This document shows, piece after piece, positions 20,963 through 30,018 of a stretch of DNA of 64,000 bases. Position 1 is the first letter of the stretch; every line of letters starts with the position of its first letter. The stretch is from an uncultured Roseobacter sp. (GTDB taxonomy: Bacteria; Pseudomonadota; Alphaproteobacteria; Rhodobacterales; Rhodobacteraceae), in the NCBI RefSeq assembly GCF_947495025.1, contig NZ_CANLXG010000003.1, forward strand, positions 62,001 through 126,000, read 5' to 3'. Both the position numbers and the translations under genes were made by a program. A model generated the notes under the pieces. It was not told where the DNA came from. It searched no databases and saw only the letters and a program-made list of their open reading frames with translations.

Positions 20963-22468
20963 TCAGTCGATCATGGGCAGCAGTTTATCCAGGCTCGCCT
21001 TGGCGTCGCCATAGAACATCCGCGTATTGTCCTTGAAGAACAGCGGGTTTTCGATGCCCGAGTACCCGGTACCCTGCCCGCGTTTGGACACGAACACCTG
21101 CTTGGCTTTCCAGCATTCCAGCACCGGCATACCGGCAATCGGGCTGTTGGGGTCATCCTGCGCGGCCGGGTTCACGATGTCATTGGAGCCAATCACAATA
21201 GCAACATCCGTCTCAGGGAAGTCGTCGTTGATCTCATCCATTTCCATCACGATGTCATAAGGCACCTTGGCCTCGGCCAGCAGCACGTTCATATGGCCGG
21301 GCAGACGCCCCGCAACCGGGTGGATGGCAAAACGTACGTTTTTGCCTTTGGCACGCAGTTTGCGGACCAGTTCGGCCACGCCCTGTTGTGCCTGAGCAAC
21401 CGCCATGCCGTATCCCGGGATGATGATGACGCTGTCGGCCTCGTTGAGCGCCGCAGCGACGCCGTCTGCCTCAATCGCGATCTGTTCGCCCTCAACAGCC
21501 ATCTGCTCTCCTGCTGGGCCGCCAAAGCCGCCGAGGATCACCGAGACAAAGGACCGGTTCATCGCCTTACACATGATGTAGGACAGGATCGCACCTGACG
21601 AGCCCACAAGCGCGCCAACAACGATCAGCAGATCGTTGCCGAGGCTGAAACCGATGGCCGCTGCCGCCCAGCCCGAATAGCTGTTGAGCATAGACACCAC
21701 GACGGGCATGTCTGCGCCACCGATCCCCATGATCAGATGATACCCGATAAACAGCGCCAGCAGCGTCAGCAGCACCAGTGTCCAGCTGCCCGATCCGCCC
21801 AGATACATCGCGGCAAAGAGCAGCGAGAATCCCGCAGCAGCGATGTTCAGGAGGTGTCCGCCCGGCAGTTTCGTCGCCGAGGAATCCACGCGGCCGGCCA
21901 GTTTACCATAGGCAATCACCGACCCGGTGAACGTGACTGCACCGATCCAGATGCCCAGCACCAGCTCGACCTTGAGAATATTGATCTCCACAGTGGTCTT
22001 TTTCGCGATCAGCTGACCAAAAGAGGACAGCCCGTCATAGACTTCCCTGGGCAGACCAATGGCTGTATACCCGTCTGCAGCAACGGCCCCAAGCTCGAGC
22101 AGGTTCTGCTCGAACAGGTCAGACATATTGTTGATCATAATATCCGCGTTAAAGCCGACAAAGACCGCCGCCAGGCCCACAAGGCTGTGCATGATGGCCA
22201 CAAGCTCTGGCATCTGCGTCATCTGAACTTTTGTGGCCAGCTGATAGCCGACAGCCGCACCCAGCGCGATCAGGATGACCGAGACGATCCCAAGGCCCTG
22301 CCCCGGGCCGATCAGCGTGGCCAGAACGGCAATTGCCATACCGGCGATGCCGTACCAGACCGCGCGTTTTGCGCTTTCCTGCCCGGACAGGCCACCAAGA
22401 CTGAGGATGAAGAGAACAGCCGCTACCGCGTAGGCGGCGATCGTAAATCCGAATTCCATTGTCCCCAA
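20963..22468 (-). CDS. pntB: NAD(P) transhydrogenase subunit beta
   Basis: ORF 501 aa; [42 protein letters not shown]. Confidence 0.97.
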   Translation of the reverse strand: MGTMEFGFTIAAYAVAAVLFILSLGGLSGQESAKRAVWYGIAGMAIAVLATLIGPGQGLGIVSVILIALGAAVGYQLATKVQMTQMPELVAIMHSLVGLAAVFVGFNADIMINNMSDLFEQNLLELGAVAADGYTAIGLPREVYDGLSSFGQLIAKKTTVEINILKVELVLGIWIGAVTFTGSVIAYGKLAGRVDSSATKLPGGHLLNIAAAGFSLLFAAMYLGGSGSWTLVLLTLLALFIGYHLIMGIGGADMPVVVSMLNSYSGWAAAAIGFSLGNDLLIVVGALVGSSGAILSYIMCKAMNRSFVSVILGGFGGPAGEQMAVEGEQIAIEADGVAAALNEADSVIIIPGYGMAVAQAQQGVAELVRKLRAKGKNVRFAIHPVAGRLPGHMNVLLAEAKVPYDIVMEMDEINDDFPETDVAIVIGSNDIVNPAAQDDPNSPIAGMPVLECWKAKQVFVSKRGQGTGYSGIENPLFFKDNTRMFYGDAKASLDKLLPMID

Positions 22469-22472
22469 CCCC

Positions 22473-24047
22473 TTATGATTTCTGGAACATGGCGAGCATG
22501 CGCCGTGTCACGAGGAAGCCGCCAAAGATATTCACCGACGCCATAAAGACCGCCAGTGCTGCGAGCAGCGTGATCAGCAGCGAACTTGACCCGATCTGGA
22601 TCAGCGCGCCGAGGATGATGATCGAGGAGATCGCGTTGGTCACCGCCATCAGCGGCGTGTGCAGTGAATGCGCCACATTCCAGATCACCTGGAAGCCGAT
22701 GAACACGGACAGAATAAACACGATAAAGTGCTGCATAAAGCTCGCGGGGGCCACAAGGCCGACCGCCAGCAACAACCCACCACCGACAGCCAGCAAACCG
22801 ACCTGGTTGCGTGTCTGCGTCTGGAATTCCGCGATTTCCTTTGCCCGTTTCTCTTCCGCCGTCAGCTCTTTGGGCGCTTCCTTTTTGGGAGCAGCTGCAA
22901 TCGCTGCGACCTTCGGGGGCGGCGGTGGAAAGGTTACCTCTTTGGCATGCGCGATGGTCGCACCGCGGATTACGTCGTCTTCCATGTCGTGGTTGATGAC
23001 GCCGTCTTTTTCCGGTGTCAGGTCCGACATCAGATGGCGGATGTTCGTGGCATAGAGGCTGGACGCCTGGGTCGCCATCCGGCTGGGGAAATCTGTATAA
23101 CCGATGATTGTAACGCCGTTATCGGTGACAATTTTCTCGTCAGCCACTGTCAGTTTGCAGTTGCCACCTTTTTCAGCAGCAAGGTCGACAATCACCGATC
23201 CGGGCTTCATGGATTTCACCATATCCTCGGTCCAGAGCTCCGGTGCTTCACGGTTCGGGATCAGTGCTGTGGTGATCACAATGTCCACTTCGGGTGCAAG
23301 TTCGCGGAATTTCGCGAGCTGTGCCTCACGGAATTCCGGTGAGGAAACAGAAGCATAGCCACCCGTGCTTGCGCCATCCTGCTGCTCTTCCTCGAAATCA
23401 AGATAGACGAACTCGGCGCCCATGGATTCGACCTGTTCAGCCACTTCGGGCCGCACGTCAAAGGCATAGGTAATCGCGCCCAGCGAGGTGGATGTTCCGA
23501 TGGCCGCGAGACCCGCGACCCCTGCCCCGACGACCAGAACCTTTGCCGGCGGCACCTTGCCTGCCGCTGTAATCTGCCCGGTGAAGAAGCGTCCAAAGTT
23601 GTTGCCCGCCTCGATGACTGCCCGGTATCCGGCGATATTCGCCATGGACGACAGCGCATCCATCTTTTGCGCCCGGCTGATCCGCGGGATCATTTCCATC
23701 GCGATGACCGTGGCACCCTTTTTGGCTGCCGCTTTCATTTTCGCCTCGTCAGCGACAGGGCTGAAGAACGAGATCAGGGTCTGGCCATCCCGCAGACGCT
23801 TCATCTCGGCATCTGAAGGCGCCCGCACCTTGGCCACAACATCCGCCGCTTTCCAGAGCGCCGCCGCAGTTTTGACCACCTCGACGCCGGCCGCCCTGTA
23901 ATCGGCATCAGCAAAACCGGCAAGCGCGCCTGCGCCTGTCTCGATGACGCATTCATGGCCGAGTTTCTGAAGTTGCGTGGCGCTGTCCGGCGTCATGGCG
24001 ACGCGGGCTTCACCCTCAAAGCTCTCTTTTGGTGTCCCGATCTTCAA
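22473..24047 (-). CDS. pntA: NAD(P) transhydrogenase subunit alpha (TTG start)
   Basis: ORF 524 aa; [22 protein letters not shown]; single-chain alpha with C-terminal TM helices; codon at 24047-24045 is TTG preceded by GGGGGAG. Confidence 0.95.
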   Translation of the reverse strand: MKIGTPKESFEGEARVAMTPDSATQLQKLGHECVIETGAGALAGFADADYRAAGVEVVKTAAALWKAADVVAKVRAPSDAEMKRLRDGQTLISFFSPVADEAKMKAAAKKGATVIAMEMIPRISRAQKMDALSSMANIAGYRAVIEAGNNFGRFFTGQITAAGKVPPAKVLVVGAGVAGLAAIGTSTSLGAITYAFDVRPEVAEQVESMGAEFVYLDFEEEQQDGASTGGYASVSSPEFREAQLAKFRELAPEVDIVITTALIPNREAPELWTEDMVKSMKPGSVIVDLAAEKGGNCKLTVADEKIVTDNGVTIIGYTDFPSRMATQASSLYATNIRHLMSDLTPEKDGVINHDMEDDVIRGATIAHAKEVTFPPPPPKVAAIAAAPKKEAPKELTAEEKRAKEIAEFQTQTRNQVGLLAVGGGLLLAVGLVAPASFMQHFIVFILSVFIGFQVIWNVAHSLHTPLMAVTNAISSIIILGALIQIGSSSLLITLLAALAVFMASVNIFGGFLVTRRMLAMFQKS

Positions 24048-24172
24048 TGGAAGCTCCCCCGTTAATTTACGTTTTGAGCAAAATGGTGCACAGAGTTGCG
24101 ATGTCCACTACCGTTTCGGGACGCAAGGTACAAGCATGCGAAACTCTGTGAACGCTCACAGATGCTCAGAAA

Positions 24173-24622
24173 TCAGACCCATCTGCGTGTTTTTTCAGCG
24201 TATCTGGCAAAATCGGCACGGAACTTCCGGCGAAGCCGGTCTTCTTCGGGCACGATAAAGCGCCGTTCCAGAATCCAGACCAGCACCGGCACCAGCACCA
24301 GCGAGAGGATCGCATCCCAGTACAGGCACAGCCCGGCCAGGATCATCACATCCGCCAGATAAATCGGGTTTCTGGACCGTTTGAAAATACCACTTTGTAT
24401 CAGCGTCTCCGCTTCCTGGTGGGGGATGATCGTCGTGCGGTGTTTGCGGAATTCCATCGCTGCCAGCAGCGCCAGGACAATTCCGCCCCCCACCAGCAGC
24501 CCGGCAAGCAGCATGGTGACCGGATGCGCAAGGCTCAGGCCCAGCGTCAGGATATGCCCCTGCCACCATGCACAGGCGGCAAAAGCAACCAGCCAGACCG
24601 GCGGCAGGTCGAACCATTTCAT
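24173..24622 (-). CDS. Isoprenylcysteine carboxyl methyltransferase-like membrane protein
   Basis: ORF 149 aa; LIQSGIFKRSRNPIYLADVMILAGLCL motif of ICMT/PEMT-like families. Confidence 0.8.
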   Translation of the reverse strand: MKWFDLPPVWLVAFAACAWWQGHILTLGLSLAHPVTMLLAGLLVGGGIVLALLAAMEFRKHRTTIIPHQEAETLIQSGIFKRSRNPIYLADVMILAGLCLYWDAILSLVLVPVLVWILERRFIVPEEDRLRRKFRADFARYAEKTRRWV

Positions 24623-24996
24623 GATGCGTCAACACCCATGGGCTGCCAGAGTTCGATCGGGTTACCATCAGGATCATGCAGTCTGGCGAACCGGCCATTC
24701 GGATACTCTGTTTTGTCGATCTCCACAGAAATGCCCGCCTCCTGCAGCTGCGCGGCCATCGCATCAAGATCATCGACACGGAAATTGATCATAAAAGCCT
24801 GGTCGCGCCGGCCAAAGTATTCTGTATCCGCCGCAAAGGGCGCAAAGACTGTCGGGCCTTCCGCCTGAGACCAGACCTGCTGGTCATAGTCCCGCGGCAC
24901 GGGGTTTATGCCGAGATGGGTTTCATACCACGCCGCCAGTTCATCCGGATTCCCGGACCGGAAAAAGACGCCGCCAATACCTGTCACCTGTGCCAT
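24619..24996 (-). CDS. VOC (glyoxalase/bleomycin resistance) family protein
   Basis: Start MAQVTGIGGVFFRSGNPDELAAWYETHLGI; RLHDPDGNPIELWQP; overlaps the next ORF by 4 nt. Confidence 0.88.
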   Translation of the reverse strand: MAQVTGIGGVFFRSGNPDELAAWYETHLGINPVPRDYDQQVWSQAEGPTVFAPFAADTEYFGRRDQAFMINFRVDDLDAMAAQLQEAGISVEIDKTEYPNGRFARLHDPDGNPIELWQPMGVDAS

Positions 24997-25107
24997 AGAT
25001 CTCGCTTCCACCTTCTTTGTCGCACAGCTGTCGCGCTGGCTCAACATCCGCCTTGCCCGCAGAGCCCGTGACAGCCCATAGTTCATCAGACAGTCAGGGA
25101 GAATCCG

Positions 25108-25860
25108 ATGACGCTCAGGGGAAAACATGCGCTGGTCACCGGCGGCGGCACCGGTATCGGCCTCGCGATTGCCCGCACACTGGCTGAAAACGGCTGCGCC
25201 GTGACCATTACCGGGCGGCGCCAGTCCGTTCTTGACCAGGTGTCAGGCCAGGGTATCACCGGCATGGCGATGGACGTACGCGACGAGGCCGATGTGACCG
25301 GCAAAATCGCTGCCGCCGTCGAGGCGCACGGCCCCGTTCAGATCTGTGTTGCGAATGCCGGTATTGCCGAGGGGCGTGCCCTGCACAAGACGGACATGGA
25401 ATTCTGGCGGAACATGATGTCCACCAATCTGGATGGCGCCTTTCTGACGATCCGCGAAAGCCTTGGCTCCATGCGTACAACGGACTGGGGCCGCGTGATC
25501 GCGGTGTCGTCCATCGCAGGTGTGCGCGGTCTGCAGGGGGCGTCGTGCTATACCGCCAGCAAACACGGGCTGATCGGTCTGATACGCGCCCTCAGCGAGG
25601 ATTACGCGGGCAGGCCCTATACCTTTAACGCTCTCTGTCCCGCTTATGTGGATACCCCTATTGTGACCCGCAACACGGCATCGATTGCAGAAAGGGCCGG
25701 TGTGTCCGAGGACAAAGCACTGGCGATGATGGTTTCTGCCAACCGCCACGGCCGGCTGATCGCACCCGAAGAGGTCGCCGCTGCGGCGCTCTGGCTGGTG
25801 TCGGAAGGATCTCAGAGCGTGAACGGCCAGGCGATCGAAATCGCAGGCGGTCAGATCTGA
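25108..25860 (+). CDS. SDR family oxidoreductase (3-hydroxyacyl-CoA dehydrogenase/ketoreductase-like)
   Basis: ORF 250 aa; TGGGTGIGLAIA, NAG, YTASKHGLIG. Confidence 0.92.
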   Translation: MTLRGKHALVTGGGTGIGLAIARTLAENGCAVTITGRRQSVLDQVSGQGITGMAMDVRDEADVTGKIAAAVEAHGPVQICVANAGIAEGRALHKTDMEFWRNMMSTNLDGAFLTIRESLGSMRTTDWGRVIAVSSIAGVRGLQGASCYTASKHGLIGLIRALSEDYAGRPYTFNALCPAYVDTPIVTRNTASIAERAGVSEDKALAMMVSANRHGRLIAPEEVAAAALWLVSEGSQSVNGQAIEIAGGQI

Positions 25861-25866
25861 TCAGGC

Positions 25867-26643
25867 TCAGGCGACCTGCGCTGCCCGCGGCGTTCCACTT
25901 TCGGCCCAGGCATGCACCGCTTCGCCAAAAGCCGCGAAAAGCGGTCGGGACACCGGGTCTTCTGCTGCGCGGTACTCGGGGTGCCATTGCACAGAGAGCG
26001 TGAATCCGGGGGCACCGTCAATATAGATGGCCTCAGGTGTGCCATCGGGTGCTGTTCCGTCAATGACGACGCGGGGCCCGGATGTTTTGATCCCCTGACC
26101 GTGCAGGGTGTTGGTCATCACCTCGGGTGCGCCCATCAGCCGGTGAAACACGCCGTCATGCGTGAAACTTACGGCATGACGGTGCTCAAACTTTTCCTCA
26201 ATCGTTCCGTCCGGCGGCATCCGGTGGTTCATCCGCCCGGGCAGATCGCGGATTTCGGGATAGAGTGACCCGCCCATCGCGACGTTGACCTCCTGGAACC
26301 CCCGGCAAACGCCCAGAAATGGCAGGCCACGCTCCACACAGGCCCGGATCAGCGGCAGTGCCACCGCATCGCGGCTGCGGTCAAATTCGCCGTGCGCTGA
26401 TGTGGGGTCCTCGCCGTACTCCTCGGGATGGACATTCGGGCGACCCCCGGTAAACAGAAACCCATCACACCGCGCCATGAGATCCTCGACTGTCACAAAT
26501 CGCGGATCCGTAGGTATCAGCATCGGCAGGCACCCGGACACTTCCGAAATTGCCTCCGAGTTCATCGTTCCGCCCGCATGCACGGGGTACTGGTCATTCA
26601 TCAGGTAGTAATTACCGATTATACCAACAACGGGTCGCGCCAT
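25867..26643 (-). CDS. Gamma-glutamyl-gamma-aminobutyrate hydrolase family (class I GATase-like)
   Basis: ORF 258 aa; FLGVCRGFQEVNVAMGGSLYPEI nucleophile elbow, VQWHPEY. Confidence 0.9.
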   Translation of the reverse strand: MARPVVGIIGNYYLMNDQYPVHAGGTMNSEAISEVSGCLPMLIPTDPRFVTVEDLMARCDGFLFTGGRPNVHPEEYGEDPTSAHGEFDRSRDAVALPLIRACVERGLPFLGVCRGFQEVNVAMGGSLYPEIRDLPGRMNHRMPPDGTIEEKFEHRHAVSFTHDGVFHRLMGAPEVMTNTLHGQGIKTSGPRVVIDGTAPDGTPEAIYIDGAPGFTLSVQWHPEYRAAEDPVSRPLFAAFGEAVHAWAESGTPRAAQVA

Positions 26644-26758
26644 CCATGGTCCCTTTTCCTGTTTCCGCGTTTATAGGACAGAAAAGTTACGGAAAACAGA
26701 CACGCGGACGCGCAAGCCACTGTGCACAGATGCAAAAGCCGCTTTTATCGGCGCTGTT

Positions 26759-27184
26759 TCACGCCTCGCCGGTCAGACCGGCCGCTTCTATGCCTGCCAG
26801 TCCGGCAATGACATCATTGTCCGAAGTATCACCGGTCACACCAACGGCGCCGATTATGGCGCCTTTTCGGTCGCGCAGCAGGATACCGCCCGGCACCGGA
26901 ACGACACTGCCCCCGAACACACCATTCATCGCGTTGAGGAAATACGCCTGGTTTTCCGCGCGTGCCATCTGCGCCGACCCCGGGATGCCGAGCATGATCG
27001 ACCCATAGGCCTTGCCATGTGCAATCCCGAAACGTCCCGGCGACGCGCCATCCTCGCGCTCAAACGCCTGTAGATGGCCGCCGGCATCAAGCACAACAAC
27101 CGACAGAGGTTTGAACTCCATCTCCCGGCCTTTTTCCAGTGTCTTGCGGATGATTGTCCGCGCTTTTCTCAGTGAAATACCCAT
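26759..27184 (-). CDS. GlcG/HbpS family heme-binding-like protein
   Basis: ORF 141 aa; VVVLDAGGHLQAFEREDGA, GGILLRDRKGAIIGAVGVTGDTSDND. Confidence 0.85.
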   Translation of the reverse strand: MGISLRKARTIIRKTLEKGREMEFKPLSVVVLDAGGHLQAFEREDGASPGRFGIAHGKAYGSIMLGIPGSAQMARAENQAYFLNAMNGVFGGSVVPVPGGILLRDRKGAIIGAVGVTGDTSDNDVIAGLAGIEAAGLTGEA

Positions 27185-27266
27185 CGTCCCGTCCCTGTTT
27201 TATTCTGGCCACAAAATTCCCCCGAAGGGTCCCGGGGAGCAGGCAGCCCCCCGGGCTTTTTGTCCG

Positions 27267-29408
27267 TTACTGTGCCGCTTTCAGCTCAAGCCGCCGCGCA
27301 TGCAGGACCGGTTCGGTATACCCCGAAGGCTGCTCGCGCCCTTTGAACACCAGATCGCAGGCCGCCTGAAATGCAATACCGTCATAACCTGGCGCCATCG
27401 GCACATAAGAGGTGTCTCCGGCATTCTGTTCATCCACAACAGCTGCCATTTTGCGCATGGCGGCCATCACCTGCTGGCCATCCACCACCCCGTGGTGCAG
27501 CCAGTTGGCAATATGCTGCGCCGAGATGCGGCATGTCGCACGGTCTTCCATAAGGCCCACATCGTTCATGTCGGGCACCTTTGAGCAACCCACACCCTGA
27601 TCAACCCAGCGCACCACATAACCCAGTATACCCTGCGCATTGTTTTCAACCTCGCGGATTTTCTGTGCATCGGTCCATTTCTGATATTCTGCCAGCGGGA
27701 TGTTCAGCACTGTGTCCACATAAGCCCGGCGCCCGCCCGCCCGCAGCTTCTGCTGAACAGCAAACACATCAACCCTGTGGTAATGCAGCGCATGAAGCGT
27801 CGCCGCCGTCGGGCTTGGCACCCACGCACAGTTGGCACCGGATTTCGGATGTTCGATCTTCTGCTCCAGCATTGCGGCCATCATGTCAGGCATGGCCCAC
27901 ATGCCCTTGCCGATCTGCGCCTTTCCGCTCAGGCCACACTCGAGCCCGATGTCCACGTTCTGGTTTTCATAGGCCCCGATCCACGCCTTGCGCTTGATAA
28001 AGTCCTTGCGGCTGAAAGGACCGGCCTCCATCGAGGTATGGATCTCGTCGCCTGTCCGGTCAAGAAACCCTGTATTGATAAACGCCACGCGTGATTTTGC
28101 GGCGCGGATACATTCCTTGAGGTTGACGCTTGTGCGACGCTCTTCGTCCATGATCCCCAGTTTGACCGTGTACTGCGGCAGCCCGAGAACCTGTTCCACA
28201 TGTGTGAACGTCCGGTCCGCAAACGCCACTTCTTCCGGACCGTGCATTTTGGGTTTTACCACATAGACCGACCCGGTCAGCGAGTTACCACCCTCACGCG
28301 CCAGATCATGCATCGCGATCAGCGTGGTGACCATGGCATCCATCAGCCCCTCAAAGATCTCTTTGCCGTCCCGGTCCAGAATTGCGGGATTGGTCATCAG
28401 GTGCCCGACGTTGCGCACCAGCATGAGCGCGCGCCCCTTGAGCACCACTTCGGACCCGTCCGGCGCTGTTACGATGCGATCCTCATTCAGACGACGGGTC
28501 AGCTGCCGCCCGCCCTTCTCAAAGCTCTCTTCCAGATCGCCCCGCATCAGTCCGAGCCAGTTCGAGTAGGCCTGTACCTTGTCCTCGGCGTCCACACAGG
28601 CCACGGAGTCCTCACAGTCCATAATGGCTGAAACCGCGCTTTCGAGCTGAACATCCGCGAGCCCGGCCTGATCCCGGCTGCCGATCACATGCGTGCGGTC
28701 AAAGACCAGCTGCACATGCAGGCCGTTGTTGCGCAGCATCACAGTGTCAGGTGCCTTGGGGTGGCCCGTGTAGCCCACAAATTTGTCAGGGTGCTGCAGC
28801 GGCTGATCGTCCACCAGAAGCGCACCACCGGAAACGTAGTACCGGTGTGCGTCCGCATGGCTCAAGCTGCTGATCGGAAAGGCCTCGTCCAGAAACACAC
28901 GGGCCCGGGCAACCACACGCGCGCCGTGGCCCTGGTCATAGCCACCGGGGGCGGGCAAAGTGCCCATCGCATCCGTACCGTAAAATCCGTCATAAAGACT
29001 GCCCCAGCGGGCATTTGCGGCATTCAGGGCATAGCGCGCATTTGTGATGGGAACGACAAGCTGTGGGCCGGGAACACTGGCGATCTCTGCGTCCACATTC
29101 GCAGTTTCAATTTCGAAGGCGTCGCCTTCCGGCAACAGATAACCGATCTCACGCAGAAATGCACAATAGGCGTTGTGATCATGCGCCTGCCCGGCGCGGT
29201 CCCGGTGCCACCCGTCGATCTGTGCCTGAATGGCATCGCGCTTTTTCAGAAGTTCCGCATTTTCCGGACCGAAGTCATGCGCAAGAGCCGACAGACCCTC
29301 CCAGAAGGTTTCTGCCTCAACACCGGTGCCGGGCAGCGCCGCAGTCTCGATAAAGGCTGCCAGCTCTGAACTGACCTGCAGCCCGCTGCGGTTCACACGA
29401 TCTGTCAT
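27267..29408 (-). CDS. glcB: Malate synthase G
   Basis: ORF 713 aa; [48 protein letters not shown]. Confidence 0.97.
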   Translation of the reverse strand: MTDRVNRSGLQVSSELAAFIETAALPGTGVEAETFWEGLSALAHDFGPENAELLKKRDAIQAQIDGWHRDRAGQAHDHNAYCAFLREIGYLLPEGDAFEIETANVDAEIASVPGPQLVVPITNARYALNAANARWGSLYDGFYGTDAMGTLPAPGGYDQGHGARVVARARVFLDEAFPISSLSHADAHRYYVSGGALLVDDQPLQHPDKFVGYTGHPKAPDTVMLRNNGLHVQLVFDRTHVIGSRDQAGLADVQLESAVSAIMDCEDSVACVDAEDKVQAYSNWLGLMRGDLEESFEKGGRQLTRRLNEDRIVTAPDGSEVVLKGRALMLVRNVGHLMTNPAILDRDGKEIFEGLMDAMVTTLIAMHDLAREGGNSLTGSVYVVKPKMHGPEEVAFADRTFTHVEQVLGLPQYTVKLGIMDEERRTSVNLKECIRAAKSRVAFINTGFLDRTGDEIHTSMEAGPFSRKDFIKRKAWIGAYENQNVDIGLECGLSGKAQIGKGMWAMPDMMAAMLEQKIEHPKSGANCAWVPSPTAATLHALHYHRVDVFAVQQKLRAGGRRAYVDTVLNIPLAEYQKWTDAQKIREVENNAQGILGYVVRWVDQGVGCSKVPDMNDVGLMEDRATCRISAQHIANWLHHGVVDGQQVMAAMRKMAAVVDEQNAGDTSYVPMAPGYDGIAFQAACDLVFKGREQPSGYTEPVLHARRLELKAAQ

Positions 29409-29426
29409 TCTGTCTCCGTCCGCTCT

Positions 29427-29436
29427 TTGTATACGA
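29427..29436. promoter_or_regulatory. Candidate GntR-type operator upstream of glcB
   Basis: TTGTATACGA, a near-perfect palindrome around GTATAC, 19 nt upstream of the glcB start. Confidence 0.3.
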
Positions 29437-29562
29437 TAGCATCCAGCGATCTAGGACAGCCACAGCGTCCGGGCAACCGGAGAATGACGAAAACAGATAT
29501 GTTTCGGATACTGAGCAACCGCAGGGCATTAACCTGCCGGGGGCTTCCCCCGGAAGTTACGG

Positions 29563-29742
29563 TCAGCGCGGCGCGCCACTGTTTTCCGGATCCTTCGGGT
29601 GCCGGTTGCGGTTTCGGCGACAGGTGTCAGAGCAATAGCGGACCTCTTCCCACACTTTTTCCCACTTCTTGCGCCACGAGAACGGTCTGCCGCAGACCGC
29701 ACAGGTTTTCTGTGGCAGATCACTTTTCCGGCGCATGCCCAT
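29563..29742 (-). CDS. DUF2256-like small zinc-finger-type protein (59 aa)
   Basis: Manual reverse translation: [59 protein letters not shown]; CxxC...CxxxC; below the ORF-track length cutoff. Confidence 0.8.
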   Translation of the reverse strand: MGMRRKSDLPQKTCAVCGRPFSWRKKWEKVWEEVRYCSDTCRRNRNRHPKDPENSGAPR

Positions 29743-29912
29743 CAGCCGGAAGTGTCCGATACGGCTGCCGGCGATGCGGTTTCGCTACCGCTGTCTCCGG
29801 ACAGCGCAACAAATGCCACACCGGCTGCAATCAGAAGGCCGATCCAGACACCGCGCAGCATCGGGATGTGGCGGGTTTTCTGGCGTTCAATATTCGTGTC
29901 GGGCGCAGACAT
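29742..29912 (-). CDS. Small single-TM hypothetical protein
   Basis: [56 protein letters not shown]; stop overlaps the DUF2256 start (TGATG). Confidence 0.6.
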   Translation of the reverse strand: MSAPDTNIERQKTRHIPMLRGVWIGLLIAAGVAFVALSGDSGSETASPAAVSDTSG

Positions 29913-30018
29913 AAGTCCTCCGTTTACTGATGAAATGTCCGGCAGCACCTTGCAGCGGACTTGTTGCCACCCTAACGTCCCGCTGCGATATCCGTTCCAT
30001 TCCAGAAGACAGGTTCCC

